A stretch of DNA of 10,496 nt from an uncultured Flavobacteriaceae bacterium (GCA_947311745.1 CAMZLT010000135.1:1-10496), one strand, 5' to 3'. Shown: positions 1 to 7,543, counted from the stretch's first letter. Numbers and translations: made by a program. Notes: a model not told the origin generated them from the letters alone.

Positions 1-1676
1 ATTGCAGCTTTACCAACAGCATTCATTGCTAAAGCAGAAAATACTACAGGAACCATTCCTCCAACAAATAACATAGCTAAAACAGGTGCTTTAAAAATGT
101 TAATTCCGCCAATTCCTGTAAAAGTTACATAAGCAGCAAATAAAGCCAAAGAGGTTAATGCAGCAGAAGCAATAGCAAAACCTTTACCAGTTGCTGCGGT
201 TGTATTACCAACAGAATCTAAAATATCGGTACGTGTTCGTACAATATCTTCTTGTTCGCTCATTTCGGCAATTCCACCTGCGTTATCGGATATAGGTCCG
301 AAAGCATCAATAGCTAATTGCATAGCTGTCGTTGCCATCATTGCTGAAGCAGCCATTGCAACACCATAAAATCCTGCAAAAGCATACGAAGCCCAAATTG
401 CACCTGCAAATAATAAAACAGAAGGAAAAGTAGATATCATACCTGTTGCTAAACCTGCAATAATGTTTGTTCCTGCTCCTGTACTAGATTGTTGTACAAT
501 TTTAATAATTGGTTTTTTACCTAAACCTGTATAATATTCGGTTACTGATGAAATAGCTCCACCAACTACAAGACCAACTATGGTTGCATAAAATACACGC
601 ATAGAGGAAATGTTTTTTATTCCTTCACCAAAGAAATCCATTTTTAAAGTTTCTGGCAACATATATTGTACCAAAACATAACTTGAAATCATTACCAAAA
701 CAATTGAAGTCCAGTTACCAACATTTAAAGCTGCCATTACTTCTTTTTCTTTAGCATCGTTAGATTTTATTTTAACTAGCATTGTTCCGATTGCGGAAAT
801 AATAATTCCTACACCTGCAATAGCCATTGGTAATAAGATTGGTCCTATTCCGCCAAAAGCATCTTGGATATTTCCTCCCATATCTTTAATAATATAGTTA
901 CCCAATACCATTGCTGCTAAAACTGTTGCTACATACGAACCAAATAAATCTGCTCCCATTCCTGCAACATCACCAACATTATCACCTACATTATCTGCAA
1001 TTGTAGCTGGGTTTCTAGGATCATCCTCTGGAATTCCTGCTTCTACTTTACCCACTAAATCTGCACCAACATCAGCTGCTTTTGTATAGATTCCTCCACC
1101 AACACGAGCAAATAAAGCAATAGATTCTGCTCCTAAAGAAAAACCTGCTAAAGTTTCTAAAACAATAGTCATGTCTTCAGTAGAAGTCCAAACTCCTCCC
1201 ATAAATTTATGGTAAAAGAATATAAAAAATCCTGTTAAACCTAAAACTGCTAAACCAGCAACACCTAATCCCATAACTGTTCCCCCTCCAAAAGATACTT
1301 TTAAAGCATTTGGCAAACTAGTACGAGCTGCTTGTGTGGTTCTTACATTTGTTTTTGTAGCGATTTTCATTCCCATATTTCCTGCCAAAGCAGAAAAAAT
1401 TGCTCCGAATATAAATGCAACTACTATTAAAATATGCGTTGTTGGTACTACAATAGATACTATTGTCAGTAAAACACTTACGATTACTACAAAAATAGCA
1501 AGTAAACGGTACTCTGCGTTTAAAAATGCTAAAGCACCTTCGTAAATATGATCTGAAATTTCTTTCATTTTACCATCTCCAGCATCTTGTTTTAACACCC
1601 AAGAACTTTTCATAAACATGTAAGCTAAACCTACTATTGCCAATATTACAGGCAAATATATCATCATTGAAGCCAT
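1..1676 (-). CDS. hppA: K+-dependent membrane proton pyrophosphatase HppA (3' end beyond window)
   Basis: Integral inner-membrane pump that couples hydrolysis of pyrophosphate to ion export. The 558 visible codons show hydrophobic helices and the family's pyrophosphate site: GGGIYTKAADVGADLVGK (residues 193-210), EDDPRNPATIADNVGDNVGD (217-236), GMGADLFGSY (239-248) and DAFGPISDNAGG (457-468). GNTT is followed by Ala494 and Gly497; K+-independent members have Lys at the first of these positions, so this is the K+-dependent type. The gate glutamate found in helix 6 of Na+ pumps and plant H+ pumps is absent (Gly246, Ala250). A glutamate lies instead at 184, seven residues before Arg191 in helix 5. 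As I recall, this is the arrangement of the Flavobacterium johnsoniae-type H+ pumps, so proton transport is favoured. The start at 1676 follows a good promoter; Met4 is an alternative start. Full-length family members have roughly 700-800 residues, so the C-terminal helices lie beyond base 1. Confidence 0.96.
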   Translation of the reverse strand, partial: MASMMIYLPVILAIVGLAYMFMKSSWVLKQDAGDGKMKEISDHIYEGALAFLNAEYRLLAIFVVIVSVLLTIVSIVVPTTHILIVVAFIFGAIFSALAGNMGMKIATKTNVRTTQAARTSLPNALKVSFGGGTVMGLGVAGLAVLGLTGFFIFFYHKFMGGVWTSTEDMTIVLETLAGFSLGAESIALFARVGGGIYTKAADVGADLVGKVEAGIPEDDPRNPATIADNVGDNVGDVAGMGADLFGSYVATVLAAMVLGNYIIKDMGGNIQDAFGGIGPILLPMAIAGVGIIISAIGTMLVKIKSNDAKEKEVMAALNVGNWTSIVLVMISSYVLVQYMLPETLKMDFFGEGIKNISSMRVFYATIVGLVVGGAISSVTEYYTGLGKKPIIKIVQQSSTGAGTNIIAGLATGMISTFPSVLLFAGAIWASYAFAGFYGVAMAASAMMATTAMQLAIDAFGPISDNAGGIAEMSEQEDIVRTRTDILDSVGNTTAATGKGFAIASAALTSLALFAAYVTFTGIGGINIFKAPVLAMLFVGGMVPVVFSALAMNAVGKAA

Positions 1677-1719
1677 ATATAATTTTTAAAAATTGATTAA
1701 TTTTAATTTAAAACGGTTG

Positions 1720-1749
1720 CAAAAGTACATAATCTTACTAAGATTACAA
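1720..1749 (-). promoter_or_regulatory. hppA promoter, Bacteroidota type
   Basis: Read on the minus strand, TTG (1749-1747), a 19-base spacer and TACTTTTG (1727-1720) match the Bacteroidota consensus TTG-N19-TAnnTTTG exactly. The box lies about 44 bases before the hppA start codon. The spacer is filled almost completely by a palindrome, listed separately. Confidence 0.72.
1730..1746. promoter_or_regulatory. 17-base palindrome in hppA promoter spacer, possible operator
   Basis: TAATCTTACTAAGATTA has perfect 8-base arms around one central C. It sits exactly between the -33 and -7 boxes of the hppA promoter, where a bound dimeric repressor would block RNA polymerase. The sequence shows the symmetry and position only. 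No cognate regulator is visible in the window, and short AT-rich palindromes can arise by chance. Confidence 0.4.
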
Positions 1750-1875
1750 AACTTATATTAAAAACTAATTCAACTACTTATAAAAAAGTATATTCTAGTA
1801 AAGCCATATTTATGAAAAATTTAGTTTTATTTATTCAAAATTATAGTAATTTGCACCGATTAAATATATTAAAGA

Positions 1876-2904
1876 ATGAAAGTATCTATTTTACTAGTTA
1901 TTACAAGTGCTATTTTATTTGTTTCGTGCGAAAAAAATTATAGATTTAAACTAGAAACACCTAAGACCGTTACCAACAACGGAAAATTTACTGCTAAATT
2001 AACCGAAATTAACAACCAACCTATTGATTCTGTTTTGTATTCGCTAGACGGAAAACCTGCTAGCAAAAACAATTCTTTTGATTTGTCAAATGCTAGATTA
2101 GGACAGCATACCGTTACTGCCATTGTATTTTATGCTGGTAATAAAAATAAAAGTGTTTTAAATACTGTAATGAAATTAGCCGAAAAAGCACCAAAATTTT
2201 ATTCGTATGAAATTGTAAACACTTACAACCACGATAAAACAGCTTTTACACAAGGTTTAGAATTTCACGATGGGTATTTATACGAAAGTACTGGTCAAAA
2301 AGGAGAATCAAACATCCGAAAGGTAGAATTAAAAACAGGAAACGTTTTAAAAAGTAAAAAAATAGATGCCGCATATTTTGGAGAAGGCTCTACAATTTTT
2401 AATAACAAAATACACATGTTAACATGGCAAAGCAATCTAGGTTTTGTGTTTGATTTAGAATCTTTTGAAAAAGAAGGCACTTTTACTTACGGAAAAAGTG
2501 TAGAAGGTTGGGGTTTAACACACGATACTAAATACTTAATAAAATCGGATGGTTCAAAAAGACTTTGGTTTTTAGACCCAAAAACGCACAAAGAAATTAA
2601 ATTTATTGAAGCATATACTAATAAAATTAGTACTTCAAAAGGCATAAATAAACTTAATGAATTAGAATATGTAAAAGGAAAAGTTTATGCTAATGTTTGG
2701 CAAAAAAACTTCATATTAATTATAAACCCTTCTGATGGAACAATTGAAGGTGTCGTTGATTTGAAAGGTTTGCAACAAAAAGCAGGACAAAGTGGTGAAA
2801 ACAATGTCTTAAACGGAATTGCTTACGATGCAGAAAACGATAAATTATTTGTTACAGGTAAACGTTGGGAAAAACTTTTTGAAATTAAATTAAAAGAAAA
2901 GTAA
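1876..2904 (+). CDS. Glutaminyl-peptide cyclotransferase, lipoprotein form (plant/bacterial type)
   Basis: Predicted glutamine cyclotransferase of the plant/bacterial five-bladed propeller family (Pfam Glu_cyclase_2), which turns N-terminal glutamine of peptides into pyroglutamate. Residues 1-18 form a lipoprotein signal ending in LFVSC, with Cys18 the lipid-anchored residue, so it acts in the envelope. Residues about 20-105 look like an added beta-sandwich domain. From about 110 the family motifs follow in order: FTQGLEF (124-130), YESTGQKGESNIRKV (136-150), YFGEG (167-171), EGWGLTHD (210-217), KSDGS (223-227), LNELEYV (260-266), ANVW (272-275), VLNGIAYD (311-318) and LFVTGKRW (324-331). Glu137 of YESTG is the likely catalytic acid by recollection of the papaya enzyme. 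The start follows a weak TAATTTG (1847-1853) without a clear -33 box. The next gene begins 66 bases downstream on the same strand and may be co-transcribed. Confidence 0.9.
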   Translation: MKVSILLVITSAILFVSCEKNYRFKLETPKTVTNNGKFTAKLTEINNQPIDSVLYSLDGKPASKNNSFDLSNARLGQHTVTAIVFYAGNKNKSVLNTVMKLAEKAPKFYSYEIVNTYNHDKTAFTQGLEFHDGYLYESTGQKGESNIRKVELKTGNVLKSKKIDAAYFGEGSTIFNNKIHMLTWQSNLGFVFDLESFEKEGTFTYGKSVEGWGLTHDTKYLIKSDGSKRLWFLDPKTHKEIKFIEAYTNKISTSKGINKLNELEYVKGKVYANVWQKNFILIINPSDGTIEGVVDLKGLQQKAGQSGENNVLNGIAYDAENDKLFVTGKRWEKLFEIKLKEK

Positions 2905-2970
2905 TATTTAATAGAAAATAAAGTTTTATAATTAAACTTTGCTTTAAACAATAATTCTAATACAAATAAA

Positions 2971-4521
2971 ATGCGTTACCTATATAGTATATTCATCGTT
3001 TTACTAATTGTATCTATTTCATCTTGTAGAAAAGATTTTAGCACTTCGTTAAGTAACGGAAACCTAAAATTTTCAAAAGATACTATTTTTTTGAATCGTG
3101 TTTTTGATAATATTAGCTCTAGCACACATCGGTTTACGGTAAAGAATACTAGCAATTCGGATATTACTATTCCTGTAATTGCATTAGAACGTGGCGACAA
3201 TTCGTTTTATAGATTAAATGTTGATGGTATTGCAGGAAAATCCTTCCAAAACATTGATATTCTTGCAAAAGATAGCATCTTTGTTTTTGTTGAAGCAACT
3301 GTAGATTTTAGTCAAGTTACCGATTTAGAATTTATGTATCGCGATAAAATTTTATTTGATTCTGGTGTAAACCAACAAAAAGTAGATTTAGAAGCACAAG
3401 TTGTAGATGTGCATTTAATTCGTCCAGATCGTACTGCAATAGAAAACGGATTTACCTACGAACAAATTGTTTTAGGACAAGATGCGGATAATAATAACAT
3501 AACTATACGAGGTACGAACCTAACTAACGATACTGTTTTTACCAACGACAAACCTTGGTTAATTTACAATTATATTGGTGTTCCTTCTGGAAAAACATTA
3601 ACAATTGAGGCTGGAACAAACGTGCATTTTCATGCCAATTCTGGAATTATAGTACAAGAAGGAGGTACGCTAAAAATAAACGGAACGCTTACCGAAAAAG
3701 TAATTATTCAAGGAGATAGATTAGAGGAAGTATATCAAGATATTCCTGGACAATGGGGAACGATTTGGCTTTTAGAAGGAAGTGAAAATTCTAAAATTAC
3801 ACACGCACAAATTTACAATGCAACTATTGGTGTTTTAGCAGACTCAAACACTAGCATATCTGCAAATACTTTAGAAATTAATAATTCTGAAATTTACAAC
3901 ACAACTAGTTTTGGTATGCTTGGCAGAAATGCAAAAATCACTGCAAATAATTTGGTAATTGGTAATACAGGAAGTTCTGCTTTTGCTAATATGCTTGGCG
4001 GAACGTATAATTTTACACATTGCACTTTAGCAACCTATTGGCGAAATTCAAACAGACAAGATGCTGCATTATCGTTAAGTAATAATTTACAAATTAGTCA
4101 AACCGATTTTTTAGTTAGCGATTTAACCGCTAAATTTACCAATTGTATTCTTTACGGAAATCAAAATTTAGAACTAAATCTCAATAAATTAAATGATGCT
4201 TCGTTTACTTATTTATTTAAAAATTGCTTGATACGATTTAACGATAGTAACAATCAATTTGATGCGGATCCGTTATATGATTTCACCAATACAACGCATT
4301 ATCAAAATACTATTTTTAACCAAGACCCTGATTTTAAAAACACCAACGCAAATGAGGATGTTACTAGCTTAGAAATAGGTGATAATTCTGCTGCAAACGG
4401 ACAAGCAGATACTGCAATATTAAATACAAATACGATACTACAAACCGATATTTTAGGCGTAAACAGAATGACTTTACCTGATATTGGAGCATACCAACAT
4501 GTTACTTTTGAGGAGGATTAA
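2971..4521 (+). CDS. Beta-helix lipoprotein with choice-of-anchor Q-like C-terminus
   Basis: Envelope lipoprotein of unknown function. The signal peptide ends in SISSC, making Cys19 the likely lipidated residue. Residues about 30-145 resemble the Ig-like N-terminal domain of many Bacteroidota lipoproteins (FSKDTIFLNRVF, then NVDGIAGKSFQNIDI and DSIFVFVEATVD). Residues about 195-400 are a right-handed parallel beta-helix. They begin with the cap-like IYNYIGVPSGKTLTIEAGT and GGTLKINGTL, then show turns rich in Asn and repeated ITAN/ISAN and INNSEIYN patterns. The end, ILGVNRMTLPDIGAYQ (494-509), matches the DIGAYE-type ending of choice-of-anchor Q proteins. Beta-helix folds are common in carbohydrate-active or adhesive proteins, but no catalytic residues can be assigned. 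It follows the cyclotransferase at 66 bases, and its last 20 bases overlap the convergent OB-fold gene. Confidence 0.85.
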   Translation: MRYLYSIFIVLLIVSISSCRKDFSTSLSNGNLKFSKDTIFLNRVFDNISSSTHRFTVKNTSNSDITIPVIALERGDNSFYRLNVDGIAGKSFQNIDILAKDSIFVFVEATVDFSQVTDLEFMYRDKILFDSGVNQQKVDLEAQVVDVHLIRPDRTAIENGFTYEQIVLGQDADNNNITIRGTNLTNDTVFTNDKPWLIYNYIGVPSGKTLTIEAGTNVHFHANSGIIVQEGGTLKINGTLTEKVIIQGDRLEEVYQDIPGQWGTIWLLEGSENSKITHAQIYNATIGVLADSNTSISANTLEINNSEIYNTTSFGMLGRNAKITANNLVIGNTGSSAFANMLGGTYNFTHCTLATYWRNSNRQDAALSLSNNLQISQTDFLVSDLTAKFTNCILYGNQNLELNLNKLNDASFTYLFKNCLIRFNDSNNQFDADPLYDFTNTTHYQNTIFNQDPDFKNTNANEDVTSLEIGDNSAANGQADTAILNTNTILQTDILGVNRMTLPDIGAYQHVTFEED

Positions 4522-4906
4522 CCAAGCTACATTTATCTAACTTTATCACTTCAAATAAATCATTTTCATAGCCAATAAATAAACCTTTAACAGTAATAGT
4601 ATCACCTTTTTTTAAATTCTGACTTTCTTTAAATTTACAGAAAACAGTTTCGTTTATAGTAATTCCTGTTTTATTTCCCTCTAACTGTGTAACCTTTCCT
4701 GTTATAGTTATTACTTTATCTTTATACTTTTCGGAAGCCATTTTACTATTTGTAGTAAATTCCTTGGTAAAAGGAGTAGCTGTCGTAATAAAATCGGCTT
4801 TTGCCTTTTTAATATTCTTTGGTGCTGCCATTACATAATTGTAGCCAAAAAAACCACCAATTATTACTATTACTACTGCTACAATTAAAATTCTTTTTTT
4901 ACTCAT
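4502..4906 (-). CDS. Membrane-anchored OB-fold protein (tRNA_anti-like family)
   Basis: A 134-residue protein with a positively charged start (MSKKR), one hydrophobic helix at about 5-22 and an exported OB-fold domain. The pattern TTATPFTKEFTTNSKMASEKYKDKVITITGKV, read in pieces (41-60 and 61-72), followed by VFCKF (88-92), LKKGDTITVKGLFIGY (98-113) and LDKC (123-126), is that of the Bacteroidota tRNA_anti-like family (PF12869). The name reflects fold similarity; an RNA-binding role is not shown, and the anchor argues against it. A longer frame opens at 4948. The start at 4906 is preferred because MSKKR is followed by a clean membrane segment and the predicted promoter (4933-4962) lies after 4948 in transcription order. 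It converges on the beta-helix gene with a 20-base overlap and is divergent from yceI, with which such proteins can occur together. Confidence 0.8.
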   Translation of the reverse strand: MSKKRILIVAVVIVIIGGFFGYNYVMAAPKNIKKAKADFITTATPFTKEFTTNSKMASEKYKDKVITITGKVTQLEGNKTGITINETVFCKFKESQNLKKGDTITVKGLFIGYENDLFEVIKLDKCSLVNPPQK

Positions 4907-4932
4907 GATGAATATGTTTTTAATCTTTGACG

Positions 4933-4962
4933 AAAAAATAAAACACAACTTACTAATAACAA
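4933..4962 (-). promoter_or_regulatory. Predicted promoter of OB-fold gene
   Basis: On the minus strand, TTG (4962-4960), a 19-base spacer and TATTTTTT (4940-4933) match the Bacteroidota consensus except for the last base of the -7 box. Transcription would start just inside 4933, leaving a leader of roughly 20 bases before the start codon at 4906. Confidence 0.45.
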
Positions 4963-4977
4963 TAATTATTTTTTTAT

Positions 4978-5006
4978 TTGTAAGGTACTAAAAAAAGATA
5001 CGTCTT
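4978..5006 (+). promoter_or_regulatory. Weak predicted promoter of yceI-like gene
   Basis: TTG (4978-4980), an 18-base spacer and TACGTCTT (4999-5006) resemble TTG-N19-TAnnTTTG, with two mismatches in the -7 box. The position gives a leader of about 40 bases and places a 15-base palindrome at the presumed transcription start. Confidence 0.3.
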
Positions 5007-5008
5007 AA

Positions 5009-5023
5009 ATATCGAGCCGATAT
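5009..5023. promoter_or_regulatory. Palindrome ATATCG-AGC-CGATAT, candidate operator
   Basis: Perfect 6-base arms around a 3-base centre, 28 bases before the yceI-like start codon. The arms contain CG steps, which are rare in this AT-rich intergenic DNA, so chance is less likely than for an all-A/T palindrome. It sits where a dimeric repressor could block initiation. No regulator gene is in view. Confidence 0.4.
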
Positions 5024-5051
5024 GGCAAATTAAATATAAATTTAAACAAAT

Positions 5052-5582
5052 ATGAAAAAATTAATTCCATTAGTAATTATTGCATTAATAAATCTTAATG
5101 CAACTGCACAAAGTAAATTCACAACAAAAAGTGGTATGTTACAATTTGAAGCCTCAACAGATAATTTTGAACCTGTAGCTGCAACTAACGAAACTACAAG
5201 TGCTTTATTAACATCTGACGGTACGTTAAAAGTAGTAAGCTTTATTGAAGGATTTCAATTTAAAAAGAAATTAATGCAAGAACATTTTAATCAAAAACGT
5301 TTTATGAATTCTGAAAAATTCCCTAAAGCCATTTTTTCTGGTAAAATTGCAGGGTTTAAAGAAGGTGTTTCAGGAGAATACAGCTTAACAGGAGATTTAA
5401 CCATTCATGGAACAACCAAACCAATTACTACAAAAGTTACGGTAATGTATGAGGAAAGTATACATTATGTTAAAACAAATTTTAATGTTGAAGTTGCTGA
5501 TTATGGCATTAATATTAAAAGTAAAATTGCAAAAAAAATTGCAAAAACAGTACATATCAAAGTAGATTTAGAATTGAAATAA
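5052..5582 (+). CDS. Secreted YceI-family protein
   Basis: A 176-residue YceI-like protein, a family with a lipocalin-like beta-barrel that binds polyisoprenoid or similar lipids in the periplasm. A signal peptide covers residues 1-20, with a signal peptidase I site after NATAQ or ATA. Family marks are the conserved MQEHFNQKRFMNSEKFPKA (75-93), FSGKI (95-99) and LTGDLTIHGTTKPI (112-125). The first part (GMLQFEASTDNFEPVAATN) is the usual beginning of the barrel. Length fits the family. The exact ligand cannot be read from sequence; links to stress response or quinone/isoprenoid handling are known for some relatives but unproven here. It is divergent from the OB-fold gene and is followed by a strong terminator. 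Confidence 0.9.
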   Translation: MKKLIPLVIIALINLNATAQSKFTTKSGMLQFEASTDNFEPVAATNETTSALLTSDGTLKVVSFIEGFQFKKKLMQEHFNQKRFMNSEKFPKAIFSGKIAGFKEGVSGEYSLTGDLTIHGTTKPITTKVTVMYEESIHYVKTNFNVEVADYGINIKSKIAKKIAKTVHIKVDLELK

Positions 5583-5602
5583 TAAAATACTACCTATTTT
5601 TT

Positions 5603-5633
5603 AAAAAGCTACTCGTTTGAGTAGCTTTTTTTT
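5603..5633 (+). terminator. Intrinsic terminator between yceI-like gene and pdxH
   Basis: Perfect 12-base arms, AAAAAGCTACTC (5603-5614) and GAGTAGCTTTTT (5619-5630), around the loop GTTT, with eight consecutive T on the plus strand (5626-5633). It ends yceI 20 bases after its stop. Read on the minus strand it directly follows the pdxH stop codon (5634-5632), although the T tract there is only five bases, so it may serve both convergent genes. Confidence 0.88.
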
Positions 5634-6273
5634 ATGGTTGTAATCGTTCTATTTTCCAAGAATAATCTTTTTGAAGTGTGTATCGTATTCTGTCGTGCAT
5701 TCGATTTGGTCTGCCTTGCCAAAATTCTATAGAAATTGGTTTAATTAAAAATCCTCCCCAGTTTTTGGGTCTAGGGATTTCTTTACCTTTAAATTTTTCA
5801 GTGCATTTTTCTAGCTTTTTGTGTAGCATTTCTTTAGAAGCAATTACCTCACTTTGGTTAGAAGCCCAAGCTCCTAATTTAGAGCCATCTGGTCTGGATT
5901 CAAAATATCCATCGGAAAGATTTTTAGCAAGTTTTTCGGCAATTCCTTTTATAATAACTTGCCTTTCTAAGCCTTGCCAAAAAAACGAAAGGCATACCTT
6001 TGGATTTTCTTGTATTGCTTTTCCTTTTTCACTATGATAATTGGTGTAAAATACAAATCCTTCCCAAGTAATTTTTTTTAATAAAACAATTCGATTTTTA
6101 GGAAAACCATCTACTCCTATTGTTGCGATATTCATAGCGTTAGCTTCTCCTTTTTCGGTAGTTTCTGCCTCTAAAAACCACTGCTGAAATAACTCCATTG
6201 GATTTTCAGAAATAGTAGATTTGGTTAATTCGTTTTTACGATATACTTTTCGGTAATTACTTAAATCTTTCAT
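5632..6273 (-). CDS. pdxH: Pyridoxamine/pyridoxine 5'-phosphate oxidase PdxH
   Basis: FMN-dependent cytosolic enzyme that oxidises pyridoxine 5'-phosphate or pyridoxamine 5'-phosphate to pyridoxal 5'-phosphate, the last step of vitamin B6 cofactor salvage. The protein has 213 residues, the normal family size. Recognisable parts are MKDLSNYRKVY at the N-terminus, the FMN-binding RIVLLK (61-66) and FYTNYHSEKGK (75-85), then SRPDGSKLGAWASNQS (126-141). The C-terminal signature is FWQGRPNRMHDRIRY (184-198) with WKIERLQP (206-213). Arg191 and His193 correspond to the substrate-contacting Arg and His of the E. coli enzyme. No key residue appears missing. The gene has its own -7 box 19 bases upstream and ends against the shared terminator. 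Confidence 0.97.
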   Translation of the reverse strand: MKDLSNYRKVYRKNELTKSTISENPMELFQQWFLEAETTEKGEANAMNIATIGVDGFPKNRIVLLKKITWEGFVFYTNYHSEKGKAIQENPKVCLSFFWQGLERQVIIKGIAEKLAKNLSDGYFESRPDGSKLGAWASNQSEVIASKEMLHKKLEKCTEKFKGKEIPRPKNWGGFLIKPISIEFWQGRPNRMHDRIRYTLQKDYSWKIERLQP

Positions 6274-6291
6274 TACAAATTAAATTGTGTA

Positions 6292-6299
6292 CAAAGTTA
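6292..6299 (-). promoter_or_regulatory. pdxH -7 promoter box
   Basis: Minus-strand TAACTTTG is a perfect TAnnTTTG match and gives a leader of about a dozen bases before the start codon at 6273. No TTG is present 19 bases upstream. The -33 area instead holds the 12-base palindrome CAATTTAAATTG (6311-6322), which may or may not matter. Confidence 0.5.
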
Positions 6300-6362
6300 C
6301 AATATAATTCCAATTTAAATTGTTTTATAATGATTGCTTTTTTAAAGATTAAAAAAATATAA

Positions 6363-7514
6363 TCACCTCTTAACCAATACAGTATAAAATACATTATCTA
6401 TTACAACACTATAAACACCGCTACTTAAATGCGAAATATCATAAACGGTTTGTTTGGAGTAGGTTTGTACCAATTTACCTAAAACAGAATATATTTCTAC
6501 TTTTTTTATATTTTGCGTTGTTTCTATCTTAAAAGTGTTTGTAGTTGGGTTTGGATAAAGTACCATTTTAGTATTTATTGTATTATCCGTAGTACTTACA
6601 GGATAATTGCCATAAACTGCATAATCACCATTTGGTGCAGTTATGGTTAAAGTAGTATCATTGTTTGTTAATTCGTAGGTGAATGGTCCTGGAGCGTTAT
6701 GTTCAAAAAAATTGAAATATAGTTCTCTATAACTTATGTTATCTGCAAACGAACATTCTGCAATACCAAAAGTCATATCATAAAAATAAAATTCGTTTAA
6801 TGAGGAAGGAAAATATAAAGAATACATCTGCATATCAACAATACAAATACGAGATGCTATATTACCATCATCGTAGCTTTCGCTTTGATTTCCTAGAAAA
6901 CTCATAAAAGCAGGATAATCTAATAACTCTAAATTATTAGGAGGCAAATTAGCAACTCCTCCTATTTGCAAATTATTTAAATACCAATAATTAGTTGTTA
7001 AATTGCTAGGTGTGGGATTATAAAATCGATTTGAATATGTAATACTATTGCCATTAAAATTTGTTATAATAAGTTCCTTAGTACCATCTGCTAAATCTGA
7101 TATTGTATATGTAAAATCATTATTTATACCATCTGTAAAAATACTAATATATGGGTTCATAAAATTTTGTAAATCCACACTACAATTATCTGTATTATTT
7201 ATTAAAGTAAAATCTGAAAAAGAAAAAGTATCTATACCAGAGTACTGAATATGCCCATTGAACCCCATATCACACCAACCTTCTACCAAATCACTATAAA
7301 CAAATCTTTTATTTTTTGAAGTAATATAATTACCCGTTCCGAAAAAAATTGTATATGCAAAAGGAAAGTACACCAAATCACTAGGTGCATTTGTTTCTAC
7401 CGAATCAACAGTAATGCTTTTGACGTACCATTTTGTCGAAAATACCAAATCAGGATGCTGTCCAAACAACTCAAAGGACATAATTAATACTAAAATAAAA
7501 AGTGCTTTTTTCAT
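6363..7514 (-). CDS. Secreted T9SS type A sorted protein with duplicated beta module
   Basis: A 383-residue protein of unknown function exported by the Sec system (signal peptide to about Gln19, ELFGQ) and then by the type IX system. Residues about 316-383 are a type A sorting domain: VLYPNPTTNTFKI (318-330), KKVEIYSVLGKLV (337-349), then DISHLSSGVYSVVI (359-372) and a terminal VKR. The rest is two copies of one beta-rich module, about 26-165 and 174-304. Both start with W-Y (29-30, 177-178), carry two Cys exactly 30 residues apart (81/111, 224/254) and end with FTY (134-136, 278-280) before a strand resembling ITNFNGNSITY or ITAPNGDYAVY. The modules look lipocalin-like in pattern only. It lies 29 bases after a hairpin terminator; a possible -7 box, TATCTTTA, is at 7541-7534. 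Confidence 0.85.
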   Translation of the reverse strand: MKKALFILVLIMSFELFGQHPDLVFSTKWYVKSITVDSVETNAPSDLVYFPFAYTIFFGTGNYITSKNKRFVYSDLVEGWCDMGFNGHIQYSGIDTFSFSDFTLINNTDNCSVDLQNFMNPYISIFTDGINNDFTYTISDLADGTKELIITNFNGNSITYSNRFYNPTPSNLTTNYWYLNNLQIGGVANLPPNNLELLDYPAFMSFLGNQSESYDDGNIASRICIVDMQMYSLYFPSSLNEFYFYDMTFGIAECSFADNISYRELYFNFFEHNAPGPFTYELTNNDTTLTITAPNGDYAVYGNYPVSTTDNTINTKMVLYPNPTTNTFKIETTQNIKKVEIYSVLGKLVQTYSKQTVYDISHLSSGVYSVVIDNVFYTVLVKR

Positions 7515-7543
7515 GGGTTTGTTTTTTAAAGGTTAAAGATATG

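Noticed and set aside
1336..1545. Plus-strand open frame inside hppA
   Set aside because: It is antisense to strongly conserved hppA codons and its product resembles nothing coherent; the real frame is on the minus strand.
1812..1943. Plus-strand 43-codon frame starting MKNLVLFIQ
   Set aside because: It runs across the probable -7 box and into the signal peptide of the cyclotransferase in another frame; most likely chance in AT-rich DNA.
2920..2940. Inverted repeat AAAGTTT-N7-AAACTTT between the two lipoprotein genes
   Set aside because: Only 7-base arms with one G-C pair each, a long loop and no T tract; too weak to call a terminator.
4907..4948. Upstream start for the OB-fold protein (MCFIFSSKIKN)
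   Set aside because: The extra residues disturb the membrane anchor and lie upstream of the predicted transcription start; Met at 4906 is more likely.
6311..6322. CAATTTAAATTG palindrome upstream of pdxH
   Set aside because: Perfect but short and almost all A/T; expected by chance in such DNA, so not listed as an operator.
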